Assembly: GCA_023974075.1 (NCBI GenBank) | Contig: JAMFTG010000536.1 | Coordinates: forward strand, 58,893 to 122,892 | Source of the DNA: Chaenocephalus aceratus | Lineage: Eukaryota > Chordata > Actinopteri > Perciformes > Channichthyidae | Length of the DNA stretch: 64,000 nt | Direction of reading: 5' to 3' | Part shown: piece after piece, positions 27,001 through 40,300 of the stretch | Position numbering within the stretch: position 1 is the stretch's first letter | Layout of the letters: each line of letters opens with the position of its first letter | Translations under genes and position numbers: made by a program | Notes under the pieces: generated by a model | Database searches by the model: none | What the model was told of the DNA's origin: nothing | What the model saw: the letters and a program-made list of their open reading frames with translations, nothing else

Positions 27001-30000
27001 GAGATAAAGTGAGAAGTTCGGTCATCAGGGAGGGACTCGGAGTTGAGCCGCTCCTCCTTCGCGTCGAAAGAAGCCAGTTGAGGTGGTTCGGGCACCTAGT
27101 TAGGATGCCACCTGGGCGCCTCCCTAGGGAGGTGTTCCAGGCACGTCCAGCTGGGAAGAGACCAAGGGGTAGACCTAGGACCAGGTGGAGGGATTATATC
27201 TCTTCGCTGGCCTGGGAGCGCCTTGGGATCCCCCCAGTCAGAGCTGGTTGATGCAGGGGAAAGGAAAGTTTGGGGCTCTCCGCTGGAACTGCTACCCCCG
27301 CGACCCGACCACGGATAAGCGGGAGAAGATGGATGGATGGATGGATGGAATAATATAATACTTTGAGACCATTCTACTTTAACTATGGTGACAATATAAA
27401 TACAGGACTTATACTTGTAGGCCTAATGGAGTACTTTTAGACTAGTATTTCAACTTGTACTTAAGTACAGGCACTTATTCCACCAGCACCTGTTTCCCCT
27501 CATCTGCATGCCATTGACATACATTAACTGGCACAACAGGACATCCGCTGTAGCTGACACAGAATTAAAGACACAAGTGGAAAAAGTAGCTCAACATTAG
27601 ATTTCCATTGAGAAGACGGAACAAATCTCAAAACAGCTGAGTTTTAAAAAATGTTTTTTCTCCTCTGTTGCCTTCCACTGGGTTTCTAACATTATGTGGG
27701 TGTTTCTTGTGCGTTTTTCCTTGTCTGCTGGGAACATTTTAATTAATTTCTTATTTTATCTTTGATTTGATCTTTAATTGTATTAATCTGTAAAGCTCCA
27801 TCTTATCTTAACATCTAAGGACAGAGGGTGTTGTAAGCTGTAAAACCCCCTGAGACAAAAGTGTAATTTGTGATATTGGGCCATATCAAAACTATTTGAG
27901 TGATGAAACGTTAACCCTGACCTCCTCCTGTGACTTGCATAGCCTATTCTGCACTATTTCTATTATATTGTATTTACTTGCACTATTTTATGCCTGTGAC
28001 CTAAGATTTCCATTGTCATTTCTCCACTGTAGCTTTGCACAAATGACAATATAAGCCTTGAACCTTGACAGGTGACCCCCACGCTGCTCTTCTCAAACCT
28101 CTGCTCCGTCCTCTCCGCTCACCAGCTGTTGTGGCAGGAAGTGATTTACCCGATGCTGCAGGAGGTCCGGAGGACAGGGAAGCCCTTCGACCCCCTGGTG
28201 TTAGAGGCCGGCTGCCTGCAGGTAGGAACCGTCTGCCTGATCATCAGCAACACATTCAGACTGAGGTGTGTTTCAGCCTGGCAGAATGTACTCATGTAGC
28301 TTACTTTATTTACTGGAGTGTTTCAGTTGCAGATCACAGATGGCAAACATACACACATCCTTTACTCAAGTAGAAGTACAGATACTCGTGTTTAAAAATA
28401 CTCTGGTGAAAGTAGAAGTACTGACTAAACTTCTTTACTCAAGTCAAAGTAAAAAGGCTTTGAAGTGTACTTCAGTAAAAAGTACCCATAGCTAGCAGCT
28501 GTTTTAAAGAGTACCTGACCTCCCTTTATATCAATAGAGCAATAATGTCATTGTTAGCTAATGAATGTTTCCATGCTGAACAACGGCAACATGACAACGT
28601 TTCATTGGTCCCTCTTCTTTAGAGAAGACCAGGAAGTGATGGATACACGGATCGTGTTCAAATCAATAGGCACGCAATGACTCTGAAGAATAATGATCAC
28701 GCACCAAACACACATTCAGACTAAAGGAACCGGCTGTTTGGAAAATGAGAGAAGTAGAAAGTTCAGGTATTTGTGTTCAACATGTAAGAAGTAGAAAGTA
28801 CAGGTATTAGAGTTCAACATGTAAGAAGTAGAAAGTACAGGTATTTGAGTTCAACATGTGAGAAGTAGAAAGTACAGGTATTTGTGTTCAACATGTGAGA
28901 AGTAGAAAGTACAGGTATTTGAGTTCAACATGTAAGAAGTAGAAAGTACAGGTATTTGTGTTCAACATTGAGAAGTAGAAAGTACAGGTATTTGAGTTCA
29001 ACATGTAAGAAGTAGAAAGTACAGGTATTTGTGTCAACATGTGAGAAGTAGAAAGTACAGGTATTTGTGTTCAACATGTGAGAAGTAGAAAGTACAGGTA
29101 TTTGAGTTCAACATGTAAGAAGTAGAAAGTACAGGTATTTGAGTTCAACATGTAAGAAGTAGAAAGTACAGGTATTTGAGTTCAACATGTGAGAAGTAGA
29201 AAGTACAGGTATTTGAGTTCAACATGTAAGAAGTAGAAAGTACAGGTATTTGAGTTCAACATGTAAGAAGTAGAAAGTACAGGTATTTGAGTTCAACATG
29301 TGAGAAGTAGAAAGTACAGGTATTTGTGTTCAACATGTGAGAAGTAGAAAGTACAGGTATTTGAGGTTCAACATGTAAGAAGTAGAAAGTACAGGTATTT
29401 GAGGTTCAACATGTAAGAGAAGTAGAAAGTACAGGTATTTGAGTTCAACATGTGAGAAGTAGAAAGTACAGGTATTTGTGTTCAACATGTGAGAAGTAGA
29501 AAGTACAAGTAATACAATATTTCTACCGTGAGTTCTGTGCTAAGTGCGTTAGCATTTTTTCCGCTTAGTGCTAATTCAGAGGCTTGGTATTACCCTTGTG
29601 TTTCGTTTAGCTAAACATTGTTCATATCATCAGTTAGCTGAGTCTCTTCCCGTTAAGTGGGTATGACACATTAATAGGTTGTTAAATGTTAAAAGCCCTG
29701 AGACACAGTTTCGTGAGAAAAAAAGCGCCGGGCTGCCGGGCTTAACAGGTTAAAAGTCACCTGTTCAATTCTTCAGACATTTATTCGGTATTCGGTATTC
29801 TGAGCAATTTCTTCAGCTCAAAACTAGATTTAGTTTTTTCTTTTGATGTCACAGATTTCGGTTTTAAAAGGGTCTCGAGTCTCTACACTTAAAATACATT
29901 AGAAGTGATCTTTAGGGGTTTTTTCTCAGAGGATCTCGTAAGAGTCATGCTGATTGTAATAAATCCACAAATCAGTCCCGGCAAATTCATATAACTAAGA

Positions 30001-30945
30001 GAATACTACGTGTGTTTGACATTGCACTGACATTGATGGACAGTTTTACAAAAAAACATCTAAATTCAAGCAGAACCAGAGAAATCTTCTTTTTTATTCC
30101 ATATACTCTTTTTCTTTCTACATACTTTACCCACAATGCAACTTGTCCTCAGTTTGGTCAGAGGTTTGTGTGTGTTGTGCTTTTTTAACACATGCAGTGA
30201 CCCTGTATTGGTAACATTTTGAATGCAGGAATGACTTACTTTCAATGTTAGCTTAAAGATTAAATCCACATAAATAAGTTAGTAAGAAAGTAAGAAAGAA
30301 AGTAAGTTAGTAAGAAAGTAGGTTAGTAAATATATGTAATGGTGGTTTTCTCACATTACCAATTAATAATCCTCTTTTTGTTTGTCTCCAGTTCCCTGAG
30401 CGCTTCTTCTCCTATCAGCACTACTGTTGGGAGGAGGAGAACAACCTGGAGTTCACACGCAGGCAGATGGAGAGCAACCCACACTTCCACACCTTCGTCC
30501 AGGTGAGAAGAAGACATACTGTATTAGTCCCCAAAGGACTCTTATCACTCTGTTGTGTTTACACATGTACACACACAGGCTTGATGTACAGTACAGAGGA
30601 TAAACGTGCACAAACGGAACCACACGCAGGACCGGAAAGGTGGCAGAAGTGGCGTCCAGAGCAGCTGGGGGTTCGGTGCCTTGCTCAACTGGCACCTCTC
30701 CAGCTTCCAGTCCACACTTCTTATTACTTTTGGTCCAATCGGGATGAGAACCGGCGACCCTTTGGTTCCCAGGCCGAGTCCCTTTTTTAAATGATCTTGT
30801 TATTTATTATGCAAACAAGATGAACTCAAAGAAACAATGAAAACATAAATTGTCGTCTACCAGCCTTAACACTTTCTATTCACAAAATTTACTTTCATGA
30901 TCAAACTCATTGAGGGTGCTAGGCCGAGTCCTTACAGACTGAGCA

Positions 30946-31011
<66 letters not shown>

Positions 31012-31312
31012 CATGTATACATCACTTCAGGGGACATTACATTGACTTACATGCATTTCCTGGAGACTTATCCTAACCTTAATCATAACCAACACATGCC
31101 TAACCCTAACCCTTACCTAACCAAGTCTTCACCCTAAAGTTAATGATGCCCCTCATGGGGACCTCCATTTTGTCCCCATAAGGGAGGCGAGTCCCCACAC
31201 GTGACTTTGTAAACAGATTTAGGCAAGGCAATTTTATTTATATAGCACTTTTCAGCACGTGGCGATTCAAAGTGCTTGTGATTTAGGTCCCCACAAGTAT
31301 TGTAATGCTAGG

Positions 31313-31354
<42 letters not shown>

Positions 31355-34300
31355 TCTCTCACACACATTCTCTCCCACACAAACCTCATTATTAACAGTG
31401 ATTGCAACACGATTGAGATTCCATGCAATGACTAACAGCTGTGTTATTAAAGGTGACGCTGTGTCGTTTGAATTGTTTCGTAACGTCGTGGGCGCAAACA
31501 CTTTTCACAACAACATTTTTCTCCAAATGATTGATCAGACTTATTCAGAATCAGAAGCAGGTTTATCACCAGGTAGGTTGACACGTACGAGGAATTTGAC
31601 GTGGTGTCGTGGTGCATACTTAAAAGTAAAACAAAAATTAAAAAACACAGATAGAGAACTATTTTAAGAACACTAAATAAATAAAAATAAAGCAGTATTT
31701 ACATTGAACAAAGCCTTACATGGTTTCTTGCTCACACCACTGAGCACAGGACGTGTATAGGAATAGTTACTGAAGTATAAGATAATAAGACTTAATTGAT
31801 GCCAAATTGGGAAATTGTTTAGTTACGGCAGCATGTACACAAGGCATTGCACATGAATAACATGTGAAAATAAACCTATATATATACCATATATATATAT
31901 ATATAGGGCACAATAACAATGTACAGAATAAATCAGAATACACTTTAAAATATCACTACTACTAAAAACGACTATGAACAAAGGGTATATATATATATGA
32001 AGTGCGTAGATAAACAACCCCTGGAAACACGGCCTTTACTGTATTCATGTGTTTATTTAACACTTGCTGTTTCACTTATGTCATACGACCACACGTGTGA
32101 ACCCGAGTGGGAGGTGACATATTTGAGTTTAACAGTAAAAGAGACATTTTAGCAGGAAACGTGGTGGGCGTTAAAAAGGGTCCGCTCATCCAAATCGAAC
32201 AAAACAAAAACATCTCACTCGGCCCCCTTTAGTGGGTTAGAGTTGATAGACATGGTTTTATCTTCCAAAGCTTTCAGATGTTAGTCTTTCACCACGGTAC
32301 TACGGATGAGAAAAGGCTTTTGTCTACAACTGATCAAATATATTGAATTAACAATGAAATAAACGACTTACTGCAGATGTTAATAGAAAGTAATGCTGTG
32401 TATCGTCGGATGAATCCACAGACCACACAGAAAAGATATTATTAAGTAATTAGAAACTCACTTATTTTGAATTAGGAAGTACTTCAAACCAAACTTCTGA
32501 GTATTTCGGTTACTGAAGATGTTGGAGCCATTTTTTGTGTTGATTACTAATGACAATGTTCTAATTAATTTAGGTCTTAATATATTCTTTCGATTTATGA
32601 ATTTGTAGTTGGTTAAATATTCTGATTAGAGGATCAGCTGTTATTGAAATTGTCTTCAACACAGAACGGGGAATCGGTACAGTATTTACACTGTAGTACG
32701 TTACACTGATCATTTGTTTAATTTGATGGAAGAAGTAAATAAATCGGCGAATGTTTGGACGGTTTTAACGTGCGAGTCAAGAAGCGGAGCGATGTTAATG
32801 GTGCACGGTTTATTAATATGAGCCTGAAAGTACACTAGTGTCGGGTGAACGAACCCCTTCAATGAAGACCTGCCAAGTGCACAGTCTTTATAATTAAACA
32901 AGTTGCAATCAGTCACTGACCTCAGGCCTGTTCCCGTGCTTCCTGCAGTGGGTGGAGACTCACCCCAAGTGTGAGCGGATGCGTCTCGGGGACATGCAGG
33001 CCAAACCCCACCAGAGGATCACCAAGTATCCTCTGCTGCTCAAAGCCGTGCTGAAGAACACGCAGGACCCTCATGTGCAGCACACACTCAGAGGCATGGT
33101 GAGAAACCCCACCTGATCATCCATCCCATGAGAGTTAGTCATTTCAAAGGATATCTTTCATTTAAAGCAGTATGTAGCTGTAGTACAGGGGTGGCCAACC
33201 AGTCAGAGGTTAAGAGCCACATGTTTGCTATGCTACTGCAAAGAGCCACATCAAACACACAGTCACTGATACCGCTTGTTTCAATTTTTTGTTTTCTGGA
33301 GACAAGATTTCAACCACGTCACTGATGCATTTTTGTGGCATTGGGATATATATGTTTTAAATCCTCTGGAGCAGAGAGAGGAGCTGTGGATTATTGTTAT
33401 TGATTAATGCATCTTAGGGTCAAAAACACTAAACTCACAATTTAAGATGAAAGCGTTTAGTTTATTTAATAAAAGAGCACATGTTCAATGTGAAAAATGA
33501 CAGTAGTCATAGATTATTTGCAATTTAGTGCTACATATATATTTAAAAAAATTAAATAATATATATATATATTTTTTTTTAAACACCTTGAATTTCAGGG
33601 GGAGCGCGGGGCTCCGTTGGCGGGGCGCAGCGCCCCTCCAAGACAATGGTAGGGGAAACACTGGATAGTGTTTAATCAACGATAGGTTCCCCCCCCCCTC
33701 AAAGGTGATTGGTTCACTGCATCGCAGGTATTATTGTGATTGGCTCTTGGGCCACATCAAAATTAGACGCGATTTTATCCGAGCCCAAACAACTTTGACC
33801 GGCCAAATTACGTCAGAATTATCAGCATTCGATACTTAACAGACCTACTAAATATCAGGTTTAACTGTCAGGAGTAGTGTTGTCACGATACCAACATTTT
33901 GGTTTCGATACCAAGTCAAGAATTGCGATTCCGATTCTTTTTCGATACTTTTCCTAAAAAGAGGGAAACAGTCTTAAATGTAATTATTGTGCTTTATTTC
34001 ACACCAGAACCATAACCATAACACAAACTTTTAAACAATGAGAACAATAAATAAAATAAATGACAAGAATTCGTATTACATAAAATTAATACATTTCTCA
34101 CAGACAGGCCTCGTGGTGTCCGTAGGCTTGCCCTCACTGTCAGAGATATAGCTAAAATACTTCCAAATTTCGCTTCTGGCGTCTTTTTTGTCAACAAGCC
34201 GAGGCGCAGCGGCAGTTGCACTCCCACTTGCAGCCATGCTTCTCGTTTTCTCACATGCTCTGGCAGCTAGCGCGTGCACGAGAGAGGGGAGGGACTTAGA

Positions 34301-37300
34301 GCGTGCTTGAGAGGGAGGGACTGCAGGCACGGCTGCAGTGCAGGGAGTGGAAGCAGAGCGCTGAACACACACGGCTCTTATTAAAACAGCGCTTTCTCAC
34401 CGGAGTACTTTCCCCCGTCATTCTTAAAGTACCGATACTAATGAAACGGAGGAATCGTAACGTTTTTAACGGCAGAGTATCGCGGTATAGCTTTCAAGTA
34501 TCGGTACACCGTGCAACACTAGTCAGGAGTCAGTGTCTCTCCCCCAAACTCACACATCTAAAATTCGATATGAACTGAAGAGCCGCATGAAACTAGGCAA
34601 AGAGCCGCATGCGGCTCGAGAGCCGCGGGTTGGCCACCCCTGCTGTAGTAGGTCAATGCCTCTTCTTTCTCTCTCAATATCAACGTATATCTTGTTATAT
34701 TGAACACTTTGTGAATACGGAGGGAATAGCTGCAATAAAAAAACTGATCTTGTATGTTAAAGTGTAAATGTTCATTGTACCCCTTATGCACTCAGATATA
34801 AAAGCACCTCCTTCTCTGTGTCCTCGATATCTTTAAGTTATGTATTTCTTTTATACAATCATGTAACCATTCATAATGAATTAGCCTCGGTAAAGTTAGC
34901 TCAAGGTAAAATATATTCTAAATATATTCCCTAAGTAAAATATGAACTTTTAAAATATCAACGCTGTTCAATTCAGCAACATTTATTGTGTTATGCTAAG
35001 CAGCAAAACTCCTACTGACGAGCAATGCTTCTCACTTCAAGATAATCATTACATAACCTGCTCCTAGTGTCCTTACAGCAGTGACATTTCCTAAAGACAT
35101 GTTCCAAATATGACAAGGCTAAAGAAAGGCTTATCTTCCCTTTTGAAACCGGGGCTCCTTTAATATCAGAATTTCCAAATATCAATGCCTCCAGAACTTG
35201 TATTAGCTTTTAAAAGGCATAGTACAAGAAGCCTACGTTGTGGCTCAGAAGTGAAACCACTTGTCACAGATGCAGTGTTTCCCATACATTGATTTATTTG
35301 TGGCGGACGATATTTAATTGTGGCTGTCCGTGTGCTCATAAAAAAATATATATTATTATTCTTTTTTTTAATTATTTTTTATTTGTTTGGTGGTCTAATG
35401 GATAGTGAGGTGGGCTGATGATCGGAAGGTTGCGAGTTCAAATCCTGCCTGGAACACCACTTGCCCTTGAGTAAGGCACTTAGCCCTCGGTTACTCCAGG
35501 GAGAATGTCCCTCAGGTCATTGTAAATCGCTTTGGAATGAGGCGTCTGCTAAATGCCTAAATTATATTTTTGGGAGAATAAACCCCACAGATCCTCAACT
35601 CCGGTGTGTCTCACTCATTAACGCAACACAGGGCAACAAGAACGTTGTCTACAGCCATGAACTCGCATGTATTATCTTATTTGAGGGGGGGTGGATGCGT
35701 GGACCACCCGAATAGGTTAAGGGGCCTTTGGCTTTTCTTTTTTGTGCGGTGCCCCCACAAATAGAATACAATTCTGTGGGAAACACTGAGATGTCATCTA
35801 TATCTGAAATGAGTGTCATATCCACTTAGCCTGGGTAAAGTTTGAGGTTAAGCCTTTTCTATATATATTCCCTCTTGAATTAGCAAACAAACATTCCTTT
35901 CTGCAAGATTACATCTCCATCTTCCCATGCTCCTCCACAGTTATCCGGTGTGAACACTTTCTTGGAGAGCATCAATGACTACCTGAAGCGGAAAGACGAG
36001 GAACTCGCTCTCAGCATCTCCGCTCAGCGGGTGGAGGGCTACGAGGTGGAGGGAATCAATGAAGACGTGGACAAGGTAACATTTCACCGTTTCCCCTTCC
36101 TGAACCAAACTGAACGGTATATATTCCTATTACACCTCAAACATGCTTTTCTACTCGCAGCATGTCCAAAAGTTCTGCCAGTTTGACCTCACGTGCCCCA
36201 TCAGAGGCGTCAGTCCTCAGGCGGTCCGTAAGCTGCTGCTGGAGGACAACCTGAAGATTCGGGGGAGACGAGACAACAAGGTGAGAGCTCAGTGACTGAC
36301 CATTAAAATCCATCTCTTACAGGTCACCTATTATGCAAAATCCACTTCTTCATGTCTCTTCCACATCAACATGTGTCCCCTCTTCTTCATGTCTCTTCTA
36401 CATCAACATGTGTCCCCTCTTCTTCATGTCTCTTCTACATCAACATGTGTCCCCTCTTCTTCATGTCTCTTCTACATCAACATGTGTCCCCTCTTCTTCA
36501 TGTCTCTTCTACACAAACATGTGTCCCCTCTTCTCCATGTCTCTTCTACATCAACATGTGTCCCCTCTTCTCCATGTCTCTTCTTCATGTCTCTTCTACA
36601 TCAACATGTGTCCCCTCTTCTCCATGTCTCTTCTACATCAACATGTGTCCCCTCTTCTTCATGTCTCTTCTACATCAACATGTGTCCCCTCTTCTCCATG
36701 TCTCTTCTACATCAACATGTGTCCCCTCTGTGGAAAGAGACTCTGAAAGTTTCAGGAACAAAGATTCTCTCTCTTTTTGATCAATTTCTATAAAAACCTG
36801 TCTGAAAATGAGCTGATCAGATTTTGGCCACTTTATGATGTCATGACGATGTTTTGTCTTGTGTAACCATTAGCCAATCAGCAACCAAGGTAACCCCCCC
36901 CCCCCCCCCCTTATCACCTGAATCTCCTCCTAGAGCTCCATTGAGTTCTTTTAAACCAAATATCTCTCAGACAGAGAATCAACACTTTTGAAACAGGGCT
37001 GAAACAGAGGGGATTATGGGTAATGCTGCAATGATCTGTTTGGTGTTTCAGCCAATCAGAGACAGGCTCTGTATATATCTGAGACCTGTAATATATTGAT
37101 AAAAAACAGTATAGTCATTACTGTTTTTAACCTCCCCTTGTTTCCCGGTGCAGCTGGAGGTGGTGGCTCTACTTTTCTCCGATGTGCTCCTCATGACCAA
37201 AGTCCAGAAGAAGGGCGAGTGTCTGAAGGTAGTTCGCCCTCCTCTGGCCCTCGACAGAACGCACTGCATCGCACTGAAAGACGGCTGTGAGTCACCCTCT

Positions 37301-40300
37301 CCAAGAGACAGTTAGATTCTGTATATATATTACAGATCCCATAATCCTTCCTCCTGCTCTTCCTCTCTCAGGTTCATTCGTCCTGGTCGAGGTGGGCGAG
37401 CTTCGCAGTGCTATGAACATCTACTTGTTTGTAGCCAGCACTTCAGAGAGATGCTCATCATGGGTGTCCACCATCGAGCAGGCCAAGGTAAATACTGACA
37501 GTTCTGAACAAATGTGTTTAAAATCATGGTATTAACGGCCCGTCCACACAGCGGCGTGCGTTGAAGCTTGCCGGGGGGCGTGTCTGAAACTCGACCAACA
37601 ACCAATCACATGAATCTCCCGCCCCTGACACACAAGCAGCGGTTTGATTGGCTAGAGCTTGTACTGGCATATGAGTCGATTGGCTGACGCTTCTGCCGAG
37701 GCTTCAAAAGTTGAACATTGCTCAACTTTTGCAGCGAGCCACGCCAGCAAAGCTCCGCTTCCCACAATGCAGTTTGGCGAAAAGTGACGTCACCCCATTC
37801 AAAGTGAATGGTGAAGCTTTCAACGCACGCCGCTGTGTGGACGGGCCGTAAGGGTGTTGTTGGTCTGGTAAATGAATGTCTGCACAACACTTTTCTCTGC
37901 TCTGAAATACGTAGGCAACTATTGGATAAATTGCCATGAAAGTATGTACATGGTCCCCAGAGGATGGACCCTACTAATTTTGGCGACCACCCTAAATTTC
38001 CCTCCACCACCATGAACACATCTGCATTTCAATGTTGTCAAACACCCTGGTATTTGACAAATAATATTCCCTTAAACTTCAGCTGTACTAAGCTAGGCTA
38101 AACATTGTTAATATTCAACCTGCTTACCATTGACAGGTTGACATCATTGTAAGCATGTTAGCATGTTAGCATGTTAGCATGTTGGTTTAGCACCAATTTA
38201 AAGAGCTCTTAGTATTGTTATATGAAACAGAATAACATGCTCATTGTTTATTGGTTTTGATTCATTGCCAGGAAACCCTGAGGACCCTGAGGCAGACCGA
38301 GAGCAAAAGACAACGGCAAAACTGGAAAATCCAGCTGCAGGAAGCCACACCTGGCACCGAAGTCAAGGCGGAGGATTCGGAGACGGAAGAACAATCTGTT
38401 ACGAAATCAAAACGAGAATCTTTTGTGGAGGAGCTGACTCAGAAACTCATTATCCCGCGTGCAGTAAACGGGTTGTTGGCGTCTAAAGAGGCGGACGACG
38501 ACGATGAGGCGTCTTACGATCCTCTCAGATCTTTTCTGCACCCTCACGCCAAAGACAATAAAAATAAACTTGTAAATAAGGGTGTCGCTAGTTGGCAAAA
38601 GACAGTCAAAGAACATGAATGGATAGAAATGGGAGTGAAACGAGAACAGGGCCAGATCCACACTAAAGACCAGGACCGAATAAGTGAATCTACAATGACA
38701 ACGGGGCAAAGGACCATCTGGTACTCTGCACCAAATCTGGATCATTTCAATCACATCGCTGCAACGCAACCATCGAGATTCAACCCAAATGGACCACATG
38801 TCATCTCATATCCAGATGTTGACTACCCAATGGACAAAGAAAGTACTTCACAACCTCCTAACCAACCAGGGATATCCAAGAGGGAGCCTGAGGTTTTGAG
38901 ACTACCAGGAGAGGGAGACATATCAACAAGGAGAGACTCCGATTCCCAGTCTGTGAACCAGGACTCCAGGAGAAGTTCCTCCAGCCAGTCTGCAGACGTG
39001 GAGACGCCTAAACAGGCTTGGGGTTTCTCCAAAGATTTAAAATCCCCCGGGTTACGCAGGAGGAGGCCGATCGCTATCGCTATCACTCACACCCCCTCTA
39101 CTCCGACGCCTGGGCAGAAAAACAGCGAGTTTTTCTCCGATTCAAGCGCCACCCTGAAGAGAAACTCTCACCCTTCTTTCTCTGCCTCACACCGGGTGCT
39201 GAAGCTCGGCTCCCTGAAGCCCAATGAAGACATGTTCTGGAGCATGTCTGATCGAGTCTCTCCAGACCCCCAAACACTGTCGGAATCCGAGCTCCCCGAT
39301 CACAACGTCCATAAACGAGTGAAAACCCAAAGGAGTGCGTCCATTCCCAACATCATCATCATCGAAGGAGGACATGGACTTCCCAGCAGTCTGTCCTCCC
39401 AAATAGAGGATGTGCCTTTGAGAGAAAATCCAAACGGTCATCCGTCGCCTCTGGAGGAGCTTTTGGTGAGAGCCAAAGACCGAGATGGATTAAAGAGAAC
39501 CAGGCATGTGCAAAAGACTAATTCCAGAGCAAAGTATCTTCCTCCTCCTTCCTCGGTTTCTACGACGCCGTCGCCATCGCCCGCTCCGAGCGACGGAGAC
39601 AGAGAGTCAGAGATGGAGGAGGAGGTGGAGCTGATGAGACACCAAGCGAGGGCCGTCAGTGAAGGCTGGAAGGAGCAGCTGGTGGACGGAGACAAAGGCG
39701 ACAAGACCAACAGGTGAGTTTGACAAAGAGTCATTCAGATAACCTCATCAATCCACGGAGGGGAAAACAAAGGACACACTTCCAATCAAATGCCTTCTAT
39801 CAAAGGTCAATATGTGAAACTAATGATGCTTATACTTCAAGAACAATTTAATCCAATCCAACTTTGTTTATATAGCACATTTAAAAAGTGCTGTACCTCA
39901 AAAAGCAGCATAAATACATTTAGACAAAACCGATAGGACAAAAAGAAACGAATGTAAAAGCACGAGATAATAAAACCATACTTATAGCCACAGACTTAAA
40001 ACCCTCATGATGTGAAAACATTTTAAAACACAACAAAATAGAAAACCCCAATTTAGAGACACACACTGAATAGTCAATAACTCTCAAATACATGTTTAAA
40101 AGTGCACCAGAAAGCCTCCAGAACCAGCGGTGAAATGCAAATATCAAATCAATCGTAAATGTACATTACTTACCGTTACTGAAGAGTTGCATCGTTAAAG
40201 TTTCTAAATTATAACTTTGGCTGAGATGAATGCAACCACATGGTTAGTTTTACCAAGCGTCATTTTGAATAACGTTAATCCGCAAAGGGGAAAACCAATG

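Noticed and set aside
27009..27251. Independent 80-codon gene
   Set aside because: It is the C-terminus of an RTE LINE ORF, with the typical (TGGA)n tail after it.
36333..36793. Three overlapping ORFs of 137-142 codons
   Set aside because: A 37-bp tandem unit without stops opens all three frames with the same peptide out of register. It is not a gene.
37606..38019. 137-codon minus-strand ORF
   Set aside because: It overlaps the Harbinger MITE and unique intron without splice context or domain.
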